Counted from the stretch's first letter, positions 34,121 to 44,779 are shown. The stretch is 64,000 bases of DNA from Tridacna crocea (GCA_943736015.1 OX031061.1:53636192-53700191); one strand, 5' to 3'. A program made the numbers and translations. Notes: a model not told the origin generated them from the letters alone.

Positions 34121-36767
34121 GAAGCCAACTTGTCCTCAGTTTCAGCTAATATTTGCAGAGTTCGTCTTATCATATCAAACAAACAAAGAATCCATAATAA
34201 TTTCTGGTGTTGGCATACCTGTTCTAGAAAATAGTATCCGCTATCATTGTCCCATATTCAGTGTTTTAAATTTTCTAAAACCAAAACATAACTCGTATAG
34301 ACGCATTATTTGGAAATATGATCTTGGGGACTATAATGCATTAAGAAATTATTTCAACAATATCAATTGGGATGAACTTAAATCGAATGACATTAACATT
34401 TATGCTCAAAATATAACTGATGTTATTAAAAGGGGAAGAGACAATACTATTCCACATAAAACAGTTAATGTAAAAGCTCATGAACCTCCCTGGATTACTA
34501 GCTTGATAAAACGTAAAATCAGACAACGCAAGCGGTTATATAAAAAAGCAAGAAAGTCAAATAATCCAAGTAAATGGCTTAAATTTAAAAAGGTCAGAAA
34601 CGAAGTAATTGACTTAATACGCAAAAGTAAACATGATTATATTGATCGTTTGTCAAATAAATTATGTAATGGTTCATTATCATCACGCGATTGGTGGAAA
34701 GTGCTTAAAAGTTTTATCAAACCTTCTTCTTCTGAATGCTTACCACCACTCTATGATACTGACAACGATACAATGGTCACTGATGTTAATGCCAAAGCAA
34801 GTTTACTCAATTCATTCTTTGTTACTCAAACTAGACTAAATGAAAACGATCATGCCTTACCAACTGAACTCTTAGGAAATGATCAGTATTCTTTAACTTC
34901 AGTATTCATCGATTCTTTGGAAGTCAGGAACGTGCTTATAAATCTAAATGTTGGAAAAGCTCCAGGACCTGACGGTATCAGTAACATCATTTTACGCGAG
35001 TCAGCGAACCAGTTGGCTAATCCCTTATGTCAATTCTTTAACTTCAGCTTGGAGACTTGTAAACTACCCCTTTCATGGAAGATGTCTAATGTCTGTCCAG
35101 TTTTTAAGAATGGTGATCCTTCCCTGCCGTCCAACTATAGACCGATCTCTCTTCTTAATACCATGGAAAAGGTTTTTGAAAGGATACTTTATAAACATAT
35201 TTTTAATTATTTAAATGAAAATAGTTTTTTTACACCGTATCAATCAGGGTTTTTGCCTGGCGACTCTACAGTTAACCAAGTAACATTCCTTTATAATAAA
35301 ATATGCAATGCTTTAGACGAAGGCCTTGAAATTAGATTTATATTTTTTGATATAAGTAAGGCTTTCGATAAAGTATGGCATAAGGGTCTGATATTCAAAC
35401 TAAGACGCGCAGGAATAAATGGTAAACTACTTGATTGGCTTTCTAATTACCTCTCTAACAGGCGTCAAAAAGTTATCCTGCCTGGTGGCCAGTCTAATGC
35501 CCAATACATAAATGCTGGTGTCCCACAAGGATCGATACTCGGCCCGCTTCTTTTTCTGGTATTTATTAACGATATTGTCGAAAACATAGAATCGGGTATC
35601 AACCTATTTGCAGACGACACTAGTCTATCATTAATTATCCGTAACCCAAACGATGCGGGACGAATTCTTCAGAGAGATATAGAAAAAATTAATAAATGGG
35701 CAGAAACCTGGCTGGTTAAATTTAATCCTTCAAAATCTGAATCACTTATCATCACACGTAAAAATGCTCAAAATTCTCACCCCGATCTCTGTATGTCAAA
35801 TATAAATATTGAAAATGTCCAGTCACATAAACATTTAGGTTTTCACTTCTCAAACGACGGATCATGGGATCTTCATATTAAAAATTCTATTGAGAAAGCA
35901 TGGAAAAGGATAAATATAATGCGTCGTCTTAAGATATGTCTTGATAGGAAATCTTTGCAAGTTATATATTTTACGTTCATTAGACCTATTATAGAATACG
36001 GAGACGTCGTTTGGGACAATATCCCTCAATACCTGAAAAATGATCTAGACAAAATCCAAAATGAAGCTGCCAGAATAGTAACAGGTTGTAGCAAACTGGT
36101 TTCCTTGGATGAACTAAAAAATGAATGTGGTTGGGAGTCACTTGGCGACCGCAGGCGTAAACACAAACTTGTATTGTTCTTTAAAATGACTAAAAGCCTT
36201 GTTCCTTCCTACCTGAGTAATCTTGTCCCTGATCTGAATAGCAACCTTAACAATTACAACTTGCGCAATTCTAATAATATTCGAACCATTGCTTGTAGGA
36301 CAAATCTCTATAAAAAATCCTTTCTTCCATCCGTTGTGGAAGAATGGAACTCAATTCCTCAAGATATTAGGAATTTGAATTCCTTGCCTTGTTTCAAAAG
36401 GTATCTGGACAATAATAGGCCATATCCAAATAAATTGTTTTTTATAGGACAAAGACGCCTTCAAATTTTGCATACTAGGTTACGAAATAATTGCAGTTCC
36501 CTAAAGCACCATCTGTACTTAAGAAATGTAGTTGACTCTCCTAACTGTGTATGTGGTGCTATAGAGACAAATGCACACTATTTCTTTGAATGTCCACTTT
36601 ATGAAACTATAAGAAATAAGTTCATTCGCTCCATATCGTACTATGAAATTACTATAGACCTTCAAACACTCCTCTTTGGAAATGATTTTCTTACTTTTCA
36701 GGAAAATGAAGAAATCTTTTTGAGAGTTCAGTCGTATATAAGGGAAAGTAAGCGTTTTAACGAATGA
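34071..36767 (+). CDS. Non-LTR retrotransposon protein: endonuclease remnant plus reverse transcriptase
   Basis: A 898-codon frame. Codons 1-17 are translated from the adjacent MITE. From about residue 27 there is the tail of an APE-type endonuclease (RYHCPIF at 57-63, where intact elements have a DH-x-PI motif). Reverse transcriptase follows: GKAPGPDG at 295-302, NYRPISLL near 355, catalytic FFDISKAFDKVW around Asp427, GVPQGSILGPLLF about 484-496, and FADD at 513-516 with the paired Asp515/Asp516; then KHLGFHF. A C-terminal Cys-Cys-His-Cys motif is C826, C828, H836, C841. The RT core is uninterrupted and its key Asp residues are present, which argues for recent insertion, but the missing 5' part (ORF1 and most of the endonuclease) makes it non-autonomous. 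Motif style fits the Jockey/CR1 group; the clade is not certain. Confidence 0.9.
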   Translation: MLPIYSGPKFVVWERVKKPTCPQFQLIFAEFVLSYQTNKESIIISGVGIPVLENSIRYHCPIFSVLNFLKPKHNSYRRIIWKYDLGDYNALRNYFNNINWDELKSNDINIYAQNITDVIKRGRDNTIPHKTVNVKAHEPPWITSLIKRKIRQRKRLYKKARKSNNPSKWLKFKKVRNEVIDLIRKSKHDYIDRLSNKLCNGSLSSRDWWKVLKSFIKPSSSECLPPLYDTDNDTMVTDVNAKASLLNSFFVTQTRLNENDHALPTELLGNDQYSLTSVFIDSLEVRNVLINLNVGKAPGPDGISNIILRESANQLANPLCQFFNFSLETCKLPLSWKMSNVCPVFKNGDPSLPSNYRPISLLNTMEKVFERILYKHIFNYLNENSFFTPYQSGFLPGDSTVNQVTFLYNKICNALDEGLEIRFIFFDISKAFDKVWHKGLIFKLRRAGINGKLLDWLSNYLSNRRQKVILPGGQSNAQYINAGVPQGSILGPLLFLVFINDIVENIESGINLFADDTSLSLIIRNPNDAGRILQRDIEKINKWAETWLVKFNPSKSESLIITRKNAQNSHPDLCMSNINIENVQSHKHLGFHFSNDGSWDLHIKNSIEKAWKRINIMRRLKICLDRKSLQVIYFTFIRPIIEYGDVVWDNIPQYLKNDLDKIQNEAARIVTGCSKLVSLDELKNECGWESLGDRRRKHKLVLFFKMTKSLVPSYLSNLVPDLNSNLNNYNLRNSNNIRTIACRTNLYKKSFLPSVVEEWNSIPQDIRNLNSLPCFKRYLDNNRPYPNKLFFIGQRRLQILHTRLRNNCSSLKHHLYLRNVVDSPNCVCGAIETNAHYFFECPLYETIRNKFIRSISYYEITIDLQTLLFGNDFLTFQENEEIFLRVQSYIRESKRFNE

Positions 36768-36998
36768 TTTTCAAAAAGGTCCACCTCTACCTCTCTCTGT
36801 CTCTCTTTCTCTCTTTTTGTCTCTCTTTCTCCAGCTTGCTCACCAATTTTTGTATGTATATGTTTGTTTTTTTTTCTTTTTCTCATTTTCTTTATTTCTG
36901 TCATGTGGATGTTGTTGCTTTGGAAAGGGACTCTATAAGCTCTTATCAGCTTTCGTCCCAATCCATTTGTATGTTTATATATACAATAAAATATGTTT
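34121..36998 (+). mobile_element. 5'-truncated LINE (Jockey/CR1-like)
   Basis: Coding body as described for 34071-36767, then a 3' UTR with a CT-rich tract (36780-36840) and ATACAATAAAATATG at the end. The right edge near 36998 is approximate; I found no convincing target-site duplication. Confidence 0.8.
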
Positions 36999-37389
36999 AA
37001 ACTTAAACAAAGTTACGACCTAAACAGTGACCATCATAAACAAATGCTTTCATCTTTAAAAGAAACAGATTTTAATTCATTTACCTTTTATAGCTGGATT
37101 CTAAAATCCATCAGTTAAATATACACAGCTTCCAATAAATGCCAATGTTTTAAAGCAGCGCTGTCATATCGATCCTTTATTTCTATAACATTCAGGAAAA
37201 AATCCTCTCTGACTGTGTAGTTAGCTGCGAATCTCTTGTGAAATGGATTATCGCCTTTCTGATATACAGATCGATACAATCCACCTAGCCAGATGGATTT
37301 CTCCTATTGGAATGCTTTAACTCTCCCCTATTCCTGATAATAAACCATTAGACTCTGCCATTTATGTTTCCGGAACAGTTTATTTATAT
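36999..37389. other. Intergenic stretch, nothing supported
   Basis: AT-rich sequence without recognised feature. Confidence 0.3.
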
Positions 37390-37620
37390 GTTTAAGCCTT
37401 AACCAAACAATCCCAGGTTTTTACGACTCTGAGATGGAAGCCTTTTGAAAACAATGTGGGAAAAGGAGAAAATGCTGGTAACCAGCATTTTCTCCTTTTC
37501 CCACATTGTTTTCTACCCTGCTGGAAACGAATTTCAATTTTTGAGTCACGTTTATTTTGTTGTCTGTAAGTGCTTTTAATTTGGACCAGTCTAAAATTTT
37601 GGGGTTTGGTAAAGAGTTAT
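37390..37620. mobile_element. TTAA MITE, subfamily D
   Basis: TTAAGCCTTAACCAAACAATC to GTTTGGTAAAGAGTTAT. Intact hairpin at 37455-37512 around CTGGTAACCAG. Confidence 0.8.
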
Positions 37621-37639
37621 GAGAGCTACTTGGGTGAAA

Positions 37640-37735
37640 TTGCTTTATCTATGGCCTGCTGAAGGAAGTGCTGTGCAAACAGTGTAGATTCTAAATCTGA
37701 CTTCATAGAAATGTTGGTTTTGTATCTGCAAAGGG
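37640..37735 (-). repeat. Family C half element
   Basis: ACAGTGTAGATTCTAAATCT and CTGCAAAGGGTC; one hairpin arm only. Confidence 0.4.
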
Positions 37736-37805
37736 TCTTGAATAATGTAAGAACAATCCTAATAAAGCATTTTATACACAAAATATGTAATTTTGTCCAT
37801 GTGTT

Positions 37806-38085
37806 TGTTGATTGATTGATTGATTGATTGATATCGCGGCGGCCAGTGCACCTCGTATCAATGCTTTCCTGTAGTTTCTCTTACCCGTACAACGCAGAAT
37901 GTAATTCGTTCGAAGTCACCGGCTGCATGCCCTCATAACCATCTTTGAAAAAATGGTCAGAGGTCAAAGAGGAATAAATCCTGTCGGATGTCATCAATCC
38001 TCGGAATGACATTGGCCGAGCCGCCGATTGAACGACCTACCAACTGTTCTTAAGTCCTGCATGCTACCGACAGAGCTGCCGGGGT
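37806..38085 (-). mobile_element. SINE3 with (TCAA)n tail
   Basis: Minus strand: tRNA-like head with GCAGCTCTGTCGGTAGCATG, body GACAGGATTTATTCCTCTTT and GACCATTTTTTCAAAGATGG, then GGTGCACTGGCCGCCGCGAT and a (TCAA)n tail at 37806-37832. The order agrees with the copy at 58676-58912. Confidence 0.7.
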
Positions 38086-38161
38086 TCGGCTGTGAAGTCG
38101 ATACAGGTATGAATGTATCAGAGAGCCTTCTGGAAGCGAAAAGGTGTCTTCTTTCGATACA

Positions 38162-38396
38162 TTAACCCTTTACTCCATAGATACTCATTTCTACGTATTG
38201 CTTGTAGGAGCCTTTTGAAAACATTGTGACAAAAGGTGAAATTGCTCGTGACGAGCAATTTTACCTTTTGTCACAATGTTTTCTATGCTATCAAAAAGTG
38301 TCATATACTCGTACTCATAAGAAACGGCTTCATCCTTGCTGTTATTTAGGGTCAATTAGAGATACCATAGAAATGTCTTATGAGGTAAAGGGTTCA
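38162..38396. mobile_element. TTAA MITE, subfamily E
   Basis: TTAACCCTTTACTCC to GAGGTAAAGGGTTCA; hairpin GGTGAAATTGCTCGTGACGA and complement with one mismatch. Confidence 0.85.
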
Positions 38397-38944
38397 GGCC
38401 TTCTTTGTGTTTTGCAGCGCACCCTTACATGACTTTGTGCCTTTTGTACATGGCATCATGTCTTCCAAAGCTAAAATAGTGTTTTTCTGCTCTAGTGGAA
38501 CAGCATCTTTTGTAGATCTTATGGCGTCTTCTGTGCGCAAAATAATTGCCTTCTGTAGGTGCAATTTAAGTCTGTACATTTGTTAAACATTGGCTTTGTA
38601 AGTTCAGTTTTTCTTTTTGTTAGTGCATGTAGTTCTTTAAATGCCTTTTGTGGAACATTCTTAGGACTTTTCGTACGTGATATAAAGCCGTTATCTAGAC
38701 TCGTTGTGTTACTTTTTAAGACAAACAATAAAAACAAAAATGTTCTTAAAGAACGGCTGGTGAATGTAAACTCTGATGCCTAGCGAAGGTGAAATCGTGC
38801 CTTTTGTATAGGTTGCACCATTTGCTTCTGTAGGTGCGCCATGGAGCCTTTTGTAGGTAATTACTCCTTAGATAGTTGAGATCAAGCTGTGGAACGTTAG
38901 TTGATCTAGTGCCGTTTTGACCTGAAATCAGCCGCCTTAGAGTT
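38397..38944. other. Intergenic stretch with short direct repeats
   Basis: GCCTTTTGTA(C/G) and (T)TTCTGTAGGTGC motifs recur at about 38430-38580 and 38800-38870, and again near 39475-39500. Possible degenerate tandem repeat; no gene. Confidence 0.35.
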
Positions 38945-39180
38945 ATCTTCCGCTAGGTGGCATATTTCACATCTATTATGATTTGGGCATTCTTGGTGCA
39001 GAACCGGACTACTTTTCAAAACGGCAACCGTTACTTTGTATTTCAAAATATTTACTCAATAAAATACTACCTGGTACAATTCATTAAGCTATATGGTCAG
39101 CTAGCATGTAACCTATGCATCTGCCATTAGTAAAAAAAAACAGCCCCTACAGGCTTGGGTAATAGATTCGGTATAAGCCA
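38945..39180 (-). repeat. Family H repeat
   Basis: TTATCTTCCGCTAGGTGGCA through GAACCGGACTACTTTTCAAA to CAGCCCCTACAGGCTTGGG. Its distal end (GAATCTTCGAAGAATATG) lies separated at 39401-39425. Confidence 0.65.
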
Positions 39181-39639
39181 AGGCACTTCTTTTTTATATG
39201 TATGTGGTAAAACCGCATAAAAAGAGTCATGGCTGCCCTAAAGTCTATATTTAGAAACTTTCGAACAAAAAATGGCTACATTTTTCTGCTGATGTATTAT
39301 CTATAGCCATTTTCTGTATTGAAATTTCAAAAATTGGCGTATTAATATTATGCTGTACAGGATGGTGTGGCGTTGAAGGTTGAAAGGTTAAGGCAGACAG
39401 GAAGAATCTTCGAAGAATATGATATTCGCAGACAACTGCTGCGTTATATAGTCGGAACAGTGCCTTTCGTCAGTAGGCGCCTTTTGTAGGTGAAATAGCC
39501 TCTTTAAAGGTGAAGTAATGTCTTTGGAAAGTGTAAAACTTTTTTTTGTAGATAAATAATGCAATTAGAAAGTAGAACCCACATGTAAGGTGAAGTATTG
39601 CCTATTGGATACTGTAAGAAATTAATACGCTCAAAGCTC

Positions 39640-39992
39640 GTTGTCTGCACATGTCATATTTCTTCGAAGATTCGAACTATCTGTTAAGACGCATCACTCA
39701 CCCCGATATGGGGGGGGTTGTAGTAATACGCGCTATAAAATAGCATTGAAGAAAATGGCTTTTATCAATACGTTTGAGAGAAATTAAGGCCTGTTTCAGC
39801 TCCAGATTTCTCTAAACTGCTGATCATAGCTGAATGAATTGCACCAGGTAGCTTTTTATTGAGTAAACATTTATTTTAGTTTGAAATTCAAAGTAACGGT
39901 TGTCGCGTAGAGAAGTAGTCCAGTTCTGTACCAAGGATGCCCAAATTAGATGGATGAATATTTGTAGAATGCCATCTAGCGGGAAATAATGG
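39640..39992 (+). repeat. Family H repeat, full-length
   Basis: CGTTGTCTGCACATGTCATA to GCCATCTAGCGGGAAATAAT with all internal landmarks. Useful as the reference copy. Confidence 0.75.
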
Positions 39993-40065
39993 CTTAAAGC
40001 TCTGCCTTGGATCAAGAACCAACCGCCATAATACTGTATGACACCAATACCAATTCCAAATATTA

Positions 40066-40132
40066 GAATCCAATCCTAGCTATCTGATTGGCTGAGACCG
40101 AACGTATAAGCCAATCAGATAGCTGTCCTTTG
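40066..40132. repeat. Inverted repeat with paired CCAAT boxes
   Basis: AGCTATCTGATTGGCT and AGCCAATCAGATAGCT form perfect arms around GAGACCGAACGTATA. Confidence 0.7.
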
Positions 40133-40367
40133 AATATTGAGTAAAACCCGAGTACAGAATGATTTATGAAAAAGGTCCCTAGAATGCCATCGTCTTAATG
40201 ATCCTCATATTTGTCATGATGATTGATTGTGATGCGGACGTCCTTTATGAGTGTGGACGGTAATCAGTTTATCCTGTGTCAAAGAAGTTCATTGTGGAAA
40301 TATTCGATCGCAGACCATATTCACGAACTATTTGATGGTGTATTCTTATTCATATTCAACATGTAGA

Positions 40368-40446
40368 ATGTAACGCAATTTCTGATTGGCTAAACCATTT
40401 GGTTTAGCCAATCAGAAATTCTGTTACATTCCAAATTTAGAAAATT
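40368..40446. repeat. Inverted repeat with paired CCAAT boxes
   Basis: GAATGTAAC, then AATTTCTGATTGGCTAAACC, matched inverted by GGTTTAGCCAATCAGAAATT and GTTACATTC. Almost no loop. Confidence 0.75.
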
Positions 40447-40682
40447 CTAGAGAATTAGACTAAAAGTTTTATTAAGATTGATTTTATCTTCATCATTGAA
40501 ATATTACTTCCTACATGCAAACGGCGGTTTTTTCTCTTGTTTTTCTTTTTTATTGCACCCGTCTTTTAAAAATACCGTAAAATCTGTCTATAACTATGAA
40601 CTCTTTGACAAGCAATAGTAGAATTCTATACCTGTCTAAATTTAAAGCATTTGCAGATGACAAATTCGGTTTGGTATGTATT

Positions 40683-40830
40683 GCAGTTTAATAACGCCAT
40701 TTTAACAACTTGGATCATATCATGGCGGTCAGTGACAGGCTCATGTTTCCTGGCTTTTTCACACCAGTACTGACACAACTCTCTTTCCAAAGCCACTTAC
40801 TACTTTTTTCATATACATCAGACAGAGCTC
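40683..40830 (-). mobile_element. SINE3 fragment
   Basis: AATAACGCCATTTTAACAAC, CATATCATGGCGGTCAGTG and CACACCAGTACTGACACAAC, as in the copy at 19050. Confidence 0.5.
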
Positions 40831-41294
40831 CAGATAAGAGGGAGTGTTGGTACTCTAAATCCATTATTGCTTTTCCAATTCCTATGTATTGGGTACTCAT
40901 TAGAACCGTCTCAATGAGAAGATTCTAATGACTACCCACTAACATAGGGTTTAGTAGAGAATAATTAATATATTCAATTTTGAAATCAAAATCACTCCCT
41001 CTATCTGGAGCTCTGATTGTAGCGGTGAGCGGCGAAAAAGTGCTGGAAAGGAAGTTCACAGACGACAAAAAATGGTTTGTGTAATGATATTTGTCTCTGG
41101 TTTGAGTGATGGTATTTGTCTCTGGAAGGATAGAAAGCATTGTGGGTAAACGAGAAATACTTTCAACCTATTAAGCGGTATTTGAATAACCACAAAAGCA
41201 TACTTGACAAAGACTTGAAAACAAAGAAATAAATGAAGAAATTGACATCGGTATTGAAACTTGATAGATACATAAAAGTAGATCACGTGACTGT

Positions 41295-44162
41295 CTATTC
41301 CTTCCAGTCAGCCTCACAAATGTAGCTCATGCCATTTGGCGTTTGAAGCTCACCATTTTCTGAATACCACTGGTAGGGCTCCACGCGTCCCCGGGTCATA
41401 ATGGCCACATTGTACTGTGAAAATATCGGTTTTAGTCCATCGTCCGGCTGGAAAGGACCCCATTGATAGTATCCAGCTTTAGGGTTCATAAATATTTCCA
41501 CCTCTTTACCTGTGTTCGAATCGATCTTTTGCCACATCCAATATTTACCGTTATAGAAGCTTCCAATCCAATATCCGTCGTATACTGGAAGAAAAAAACA
41601 AGTTTTATATGATTGTTTGACTTATGAAGGAAAGATAGTACTCGATTTTTTTTTAAAAAGATGACAAAATTTTAGCTTTGTCCAATTGAAGGCTCTTGCA
41701 GAGAAAAAACTAAATGTTACTCGAAATTTGTCTAAGAACGGAAAGAAGAGATTGTGGGAAAACGAGAAAATGCTGTTTCATTCAGAGAGGTTTTTTTTGT
41801 AATGAACCAAGTCATTGTAGCACACTGCATGTCTTCCTTTGGAAGTATCCATTTTTTTTCACTATTTTGCTTCTGCATTTAGCCTTTCATTTTTTAACAG
41901 ACAAGAGATTTGTGATGGCTTTGAATCGCTCACCTGTGTATTGTTGCTTTGATTGAACAATGAAAGGTTAAAAATTTTAACACAGTTTTATCCAGACCAA
42001 AAGTTTAACTACATTCCATGATCAGATAGGACATCTAAATACCACCTCCTTTGAAATATCACCACAAAAAAAACATACTGACTAATCACTGGGCAGAAAT
42101 TGTTGCCTCTACCGTACTGTAACCGGATGCAGACCGACAACAAAAGCACGACTGGAGCACCTTGTGCCAAGATGCAGAAAAGATATACGTACTCATTGGT
42201 TGTTTGGATATTTCGTCCATAATATAATCGTTCTCAAGTTTGGCATTGATGTTCAGTAGATATCCACCAAGAGCATAGCATGTTTCAAACGCTGCGTTAG
42301 CTGTGTACACGGGATTGGCACCGAAGTAGTAACAAGCCATGTTGTAATTTGTGAACTGTGGTGGACATCTTGCCTCTGAAACGTAAGTGTTTTTATCACA
42401 TAACCTCCCTTGTTTTCTATGATGCGTCATAGCCGACAGATCGAATCTTCGAAGAATATGACATGAGCAGACAACGAATGAAGCCATAAGAAGATTTTAT
42501 CACATAACCTTCCTTGCTTTCAGTGTGATATACCCATTTCAAATTTTCTTATCTTAAACACGTTTGATATCACATTTGGGTGACGTCATTTTTGACGTCA
42601 TTTTGTACGCATTTCAGACAAGTGAATGGGTCTCGTAAAATACCGTTGGTGCATTTATGGATGTTTTCGCATCATCTGATCTATATATTGTGAAATATCG
42701 TTATGTGATAAAAAGAATCTGACATTCGTGGGCGTTTGAGATAAAATTTTTTATTAAACTCGTCAGGGAAAATGTTATTAACATTTCCCTAGACTCGTTT
42801 AATAAAATCTTATCTCAAAAGCCAACTCTTGTCAGATCCTATATATCATGTTTTAGGGCTAAATGTTTCATATGCAATGGAAAGAATGCTTATATTCTTT
42901 CCTAGGCAATTAAGTGCTTTAACCCTTTACCCCATAGGCATTTCTATGGTATCTCTAATTGACTCTAAATAACAGCAAGGATGTAGCAGTTTCTTGTGTG
43001 TATATGACACCTTTTGATACCATAGAAAACATTGTGACAAAAGGTGAAATTGTTTGTCACGAGCAAATTCACCTTTTGCCACAATGTTTTCCAAAGGCTC
43101 CTACAAGCAATGTGTAGAAATGGGTATTTATGGAGTAAGGGGTTAACGGCCCTGAAGAGAGAGAGAGAGATTTGAAAATATTTCACGCAATGGAGGAGTG
43201 CTGATAATCAGCCTTTTCTCCTTTTCCAAGATATTTTACCACATCAAAAAAATAAAATCCCATCGTCCGAGCCACAACTTAGCTGACATTGTACATATGC
43301 TTTTTATCTGGGTAAATTAACAACGTTTTTTGTCTGTACAGAGAGAACAGGCACGGAAATACTTGACAACAGTCTCTTTTTAGCGACAAATATGATAATG
43401 CTATAGAAATGGGTTAAAAATGGCTGAAAACGGGAATATGGGTGTATCTTTAATACTTTATCAGCTAAAATTTTAGATCCACCGAAACGAACTGCATTTG
43501 TGGACTACAAATTTGTTATGCCTCAAATGATGCGATTCCACCTTAAAATGGTTGCAAGAATTTTATCATTTGCCGATGTTTTCAAAATTATTCTCAACGG
43601 GAATCGTAAAGTAAAATTAAGAAATAATCTTCTTTCTATCGTGGTTTATCGTTCAATAAATCACAGTTGTGAGTTATGAGGCTCAATAAATAATCCATGA
43701 GGGCGATAGCCTGAGTGGTTTATCTATTGCGCCTCATAACTCATAAAGCGGTTTATTGAACGATAAACCACGACAGAAAGAAGATTATTTCGATTCTAAC
43801 ATGACAAACTCTTTATGAAAGGAAAACAAGTTCATACATACGCAAATGCAGATTATATTCCATTGAATAGCTTACATACCTCATACAGAATGAAGTCACT
43901 CTACATAGAATGATGTCACTCTTTATAGAATAACGTAGATTTTTACCACGATTTCGTTGCTCTGTGTTTATAGAGCCGAATTCACGTATCGTGTTAGAAT
44001 AGAAAAAAATCAAAAGATGTTGTTGAAACGTAAAATCGACTTAACAGCAACCATAGAAAAAAATCAAAAGATGTTGGTGAAACGTAAAATCGACTTACCA
44101 GCAACCATACAAAGCATTGCTGTGAAGCAGATTACGGCTAAACTCCGGAGACCTGCGGCCAT
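41295..44162 (-). CDS. Secreted single-domain C-type lectin, three coding exons
   Basis: Predicted extracellular carbohydrate-binding or immune-recognition protein of 178 residues. Exons: 44162-44099 (ATG, donor GCTG|GTAAGT), 42375-42193 (acceptor CGTTTCAG, donor ATGA|GTACGT), 41584-41295 (acceptor TTCTTCCAG, stop). Both introns are phase 1 and the joined frame stays open, which is strong support. Residues 1-21 form a hydrophobic signal peptide starting MAAGLRSLAVICF and ending before EARC. The C-type lectin domain covers about 25-173: first Cys pair C25/C36, C54 in the AFETCYALGG helix, WIG at 88-90, a QPD sugar/calcium motif at 128-130 inside WGPFQPDDG, and terminal YICE (C172). QPD is usually linked to galactose-type binding. 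The second conserved disulfide is missing: the usual CVAI position reads NVAI (141-144) and its partner Cys is also absent. An acceptor-like TTTTACAG lies just before the ATG, so a leader exon may exist further right. Confidence 0.9.
42405..42480 (-). repeat. Family H fragment in lectin intron 1
   Basis: CTATGATGCGTCATAGCCGA, CAGATCGAATCTTCGAAG, ATGAGCAGACAACG. It is read through in an open frame that runs into exon 2, but that extension is intronic. Confidence 0.6.
42581..42600. promoter_or_regulatory. Paired CRE-type sites in lectin intron 1
   Basis: TGACGTCA at 42581-42588 and 42593-42600, 12 bp apart. Sequence match only. Confidence 0.3.
42742..42822. repeat. Palindrome in lectin intron 1
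   Basis: AGATAAAATTTTTTATTAAA, CGTCAGGGAAAATGTTA and the inverted return TAACATTTCCCTAGACTCG, TTTAATAAAATCTTATCT. Confidence 0.65.
42919..43146 (-). mobile_element. TTAA MITE, subfamily E, in lectin intron 1
   Basis: TTAACCCTTTACCCC to GGAGTAAGGGGTTAA, reverse orientation relative to the 1.5 and 38 kb copies. Hairpin around TTTGTCACGAGCAA. Confidence 0.85.
43618..44000. mobile_element. Family G foldback element in lectin intron 1
   Basis: TCGTGGTTTATCGTTCAATA and its complement 120 bp later, with TTGCGCCTCATAACTCA between; tail GAATGAAGTCACTC and GTTTATAGAGCCGAATTCAC. It ends next to the 55-bp exon duplication. Confidence 0.75.
43998..44108 (-). repeat. 55-bp tandem duplication across the lectin exon 1 donor
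   Basis: Two copies of a unit containing GAAAAAAATCAAAAGATGTT, GAAACGTAAAATCGACTTA and CAGCAACCAT at 43998-44053 and 44054-44108. The copy used in the gene has donor CTGGTAAGT; the downstream copy reads CTGTTAAGT, so its GT is shifted. Confidence 0.8.
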
Positions 44163-44779
44163 CACCCTGTAAAAGTAAATGCATTATATTTCTTGAATAC
44201 ATTTCTCTTTTATTCTGCAATGCTTAACAAAAAGAATTTTTACAGTATAGTACAAGAAAATATCAATTGATGCATAACATCAATGGCGCCGAAAATCAGT
44301 TGTTTCGTTTCTGAAATAAGGCACGTTACACCATTTCAAATTGATGAAAGTAAATTTTTGCAGAACTCGGTGAGAAATAAACTGAGAGGTCCTAAATCTT
44401 TAGACTGCAACTTAAACTTAAAAAGAAAGAACCAATATTTATAAGACAAAATCATAGCCATTCTTCGGCGAAATTTAGTATAATTTCAATTGGAGCTATG
44501 TACAAAGGCAGTGGTCATCCGGCAAAAAACACAGGAAAATAGTATTAAAACGAGGTTCTAAATTACGATATTGATATTAAAAATTGGGTATGAAATGACC
44601 AAAGTGATTACGAAATGATCAAAGTGAGTAAGAAATGAGCAAAATAATAAGTAAAGGTGGGTACGAAATGGCTTAGGTACGAAAGGACCTAGTTACGAAA
44701 TGACTGGAAGATGAGTTATCAACATGGCTGCCTTCATAGTAACTATCGAAAGCTAATAATTCAGATAATAATTAATTAT
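44163..44779. other. Upstream region of the lectin gene
   Basis: AT-rich, with GAAATGA(C/T)C(A/T)AAGTGA(T/G)TA short direct repeats at 44594-44700. A promoter or leader exon is expected here; no TATA element stood out. Confidence 0.35.

Noticed and set aside
36728-37023. Frames of 68-78 codons downstream of the LINE
   Set aside because: They lie on the CT-rich 3' UTR of the LINE and have low-complexity Phe/Leu/Ser composition.
42376-42487. N-terminal extension of the lectin exon 2 frame beginning MASFVVCSCHIL
   Set aside because: This part is a family H repeat fragment and intron; an acceptor (CGTTTCAG) precedes the conserved lectin sequence, and exon 1 with a signal peptide fits in phase.
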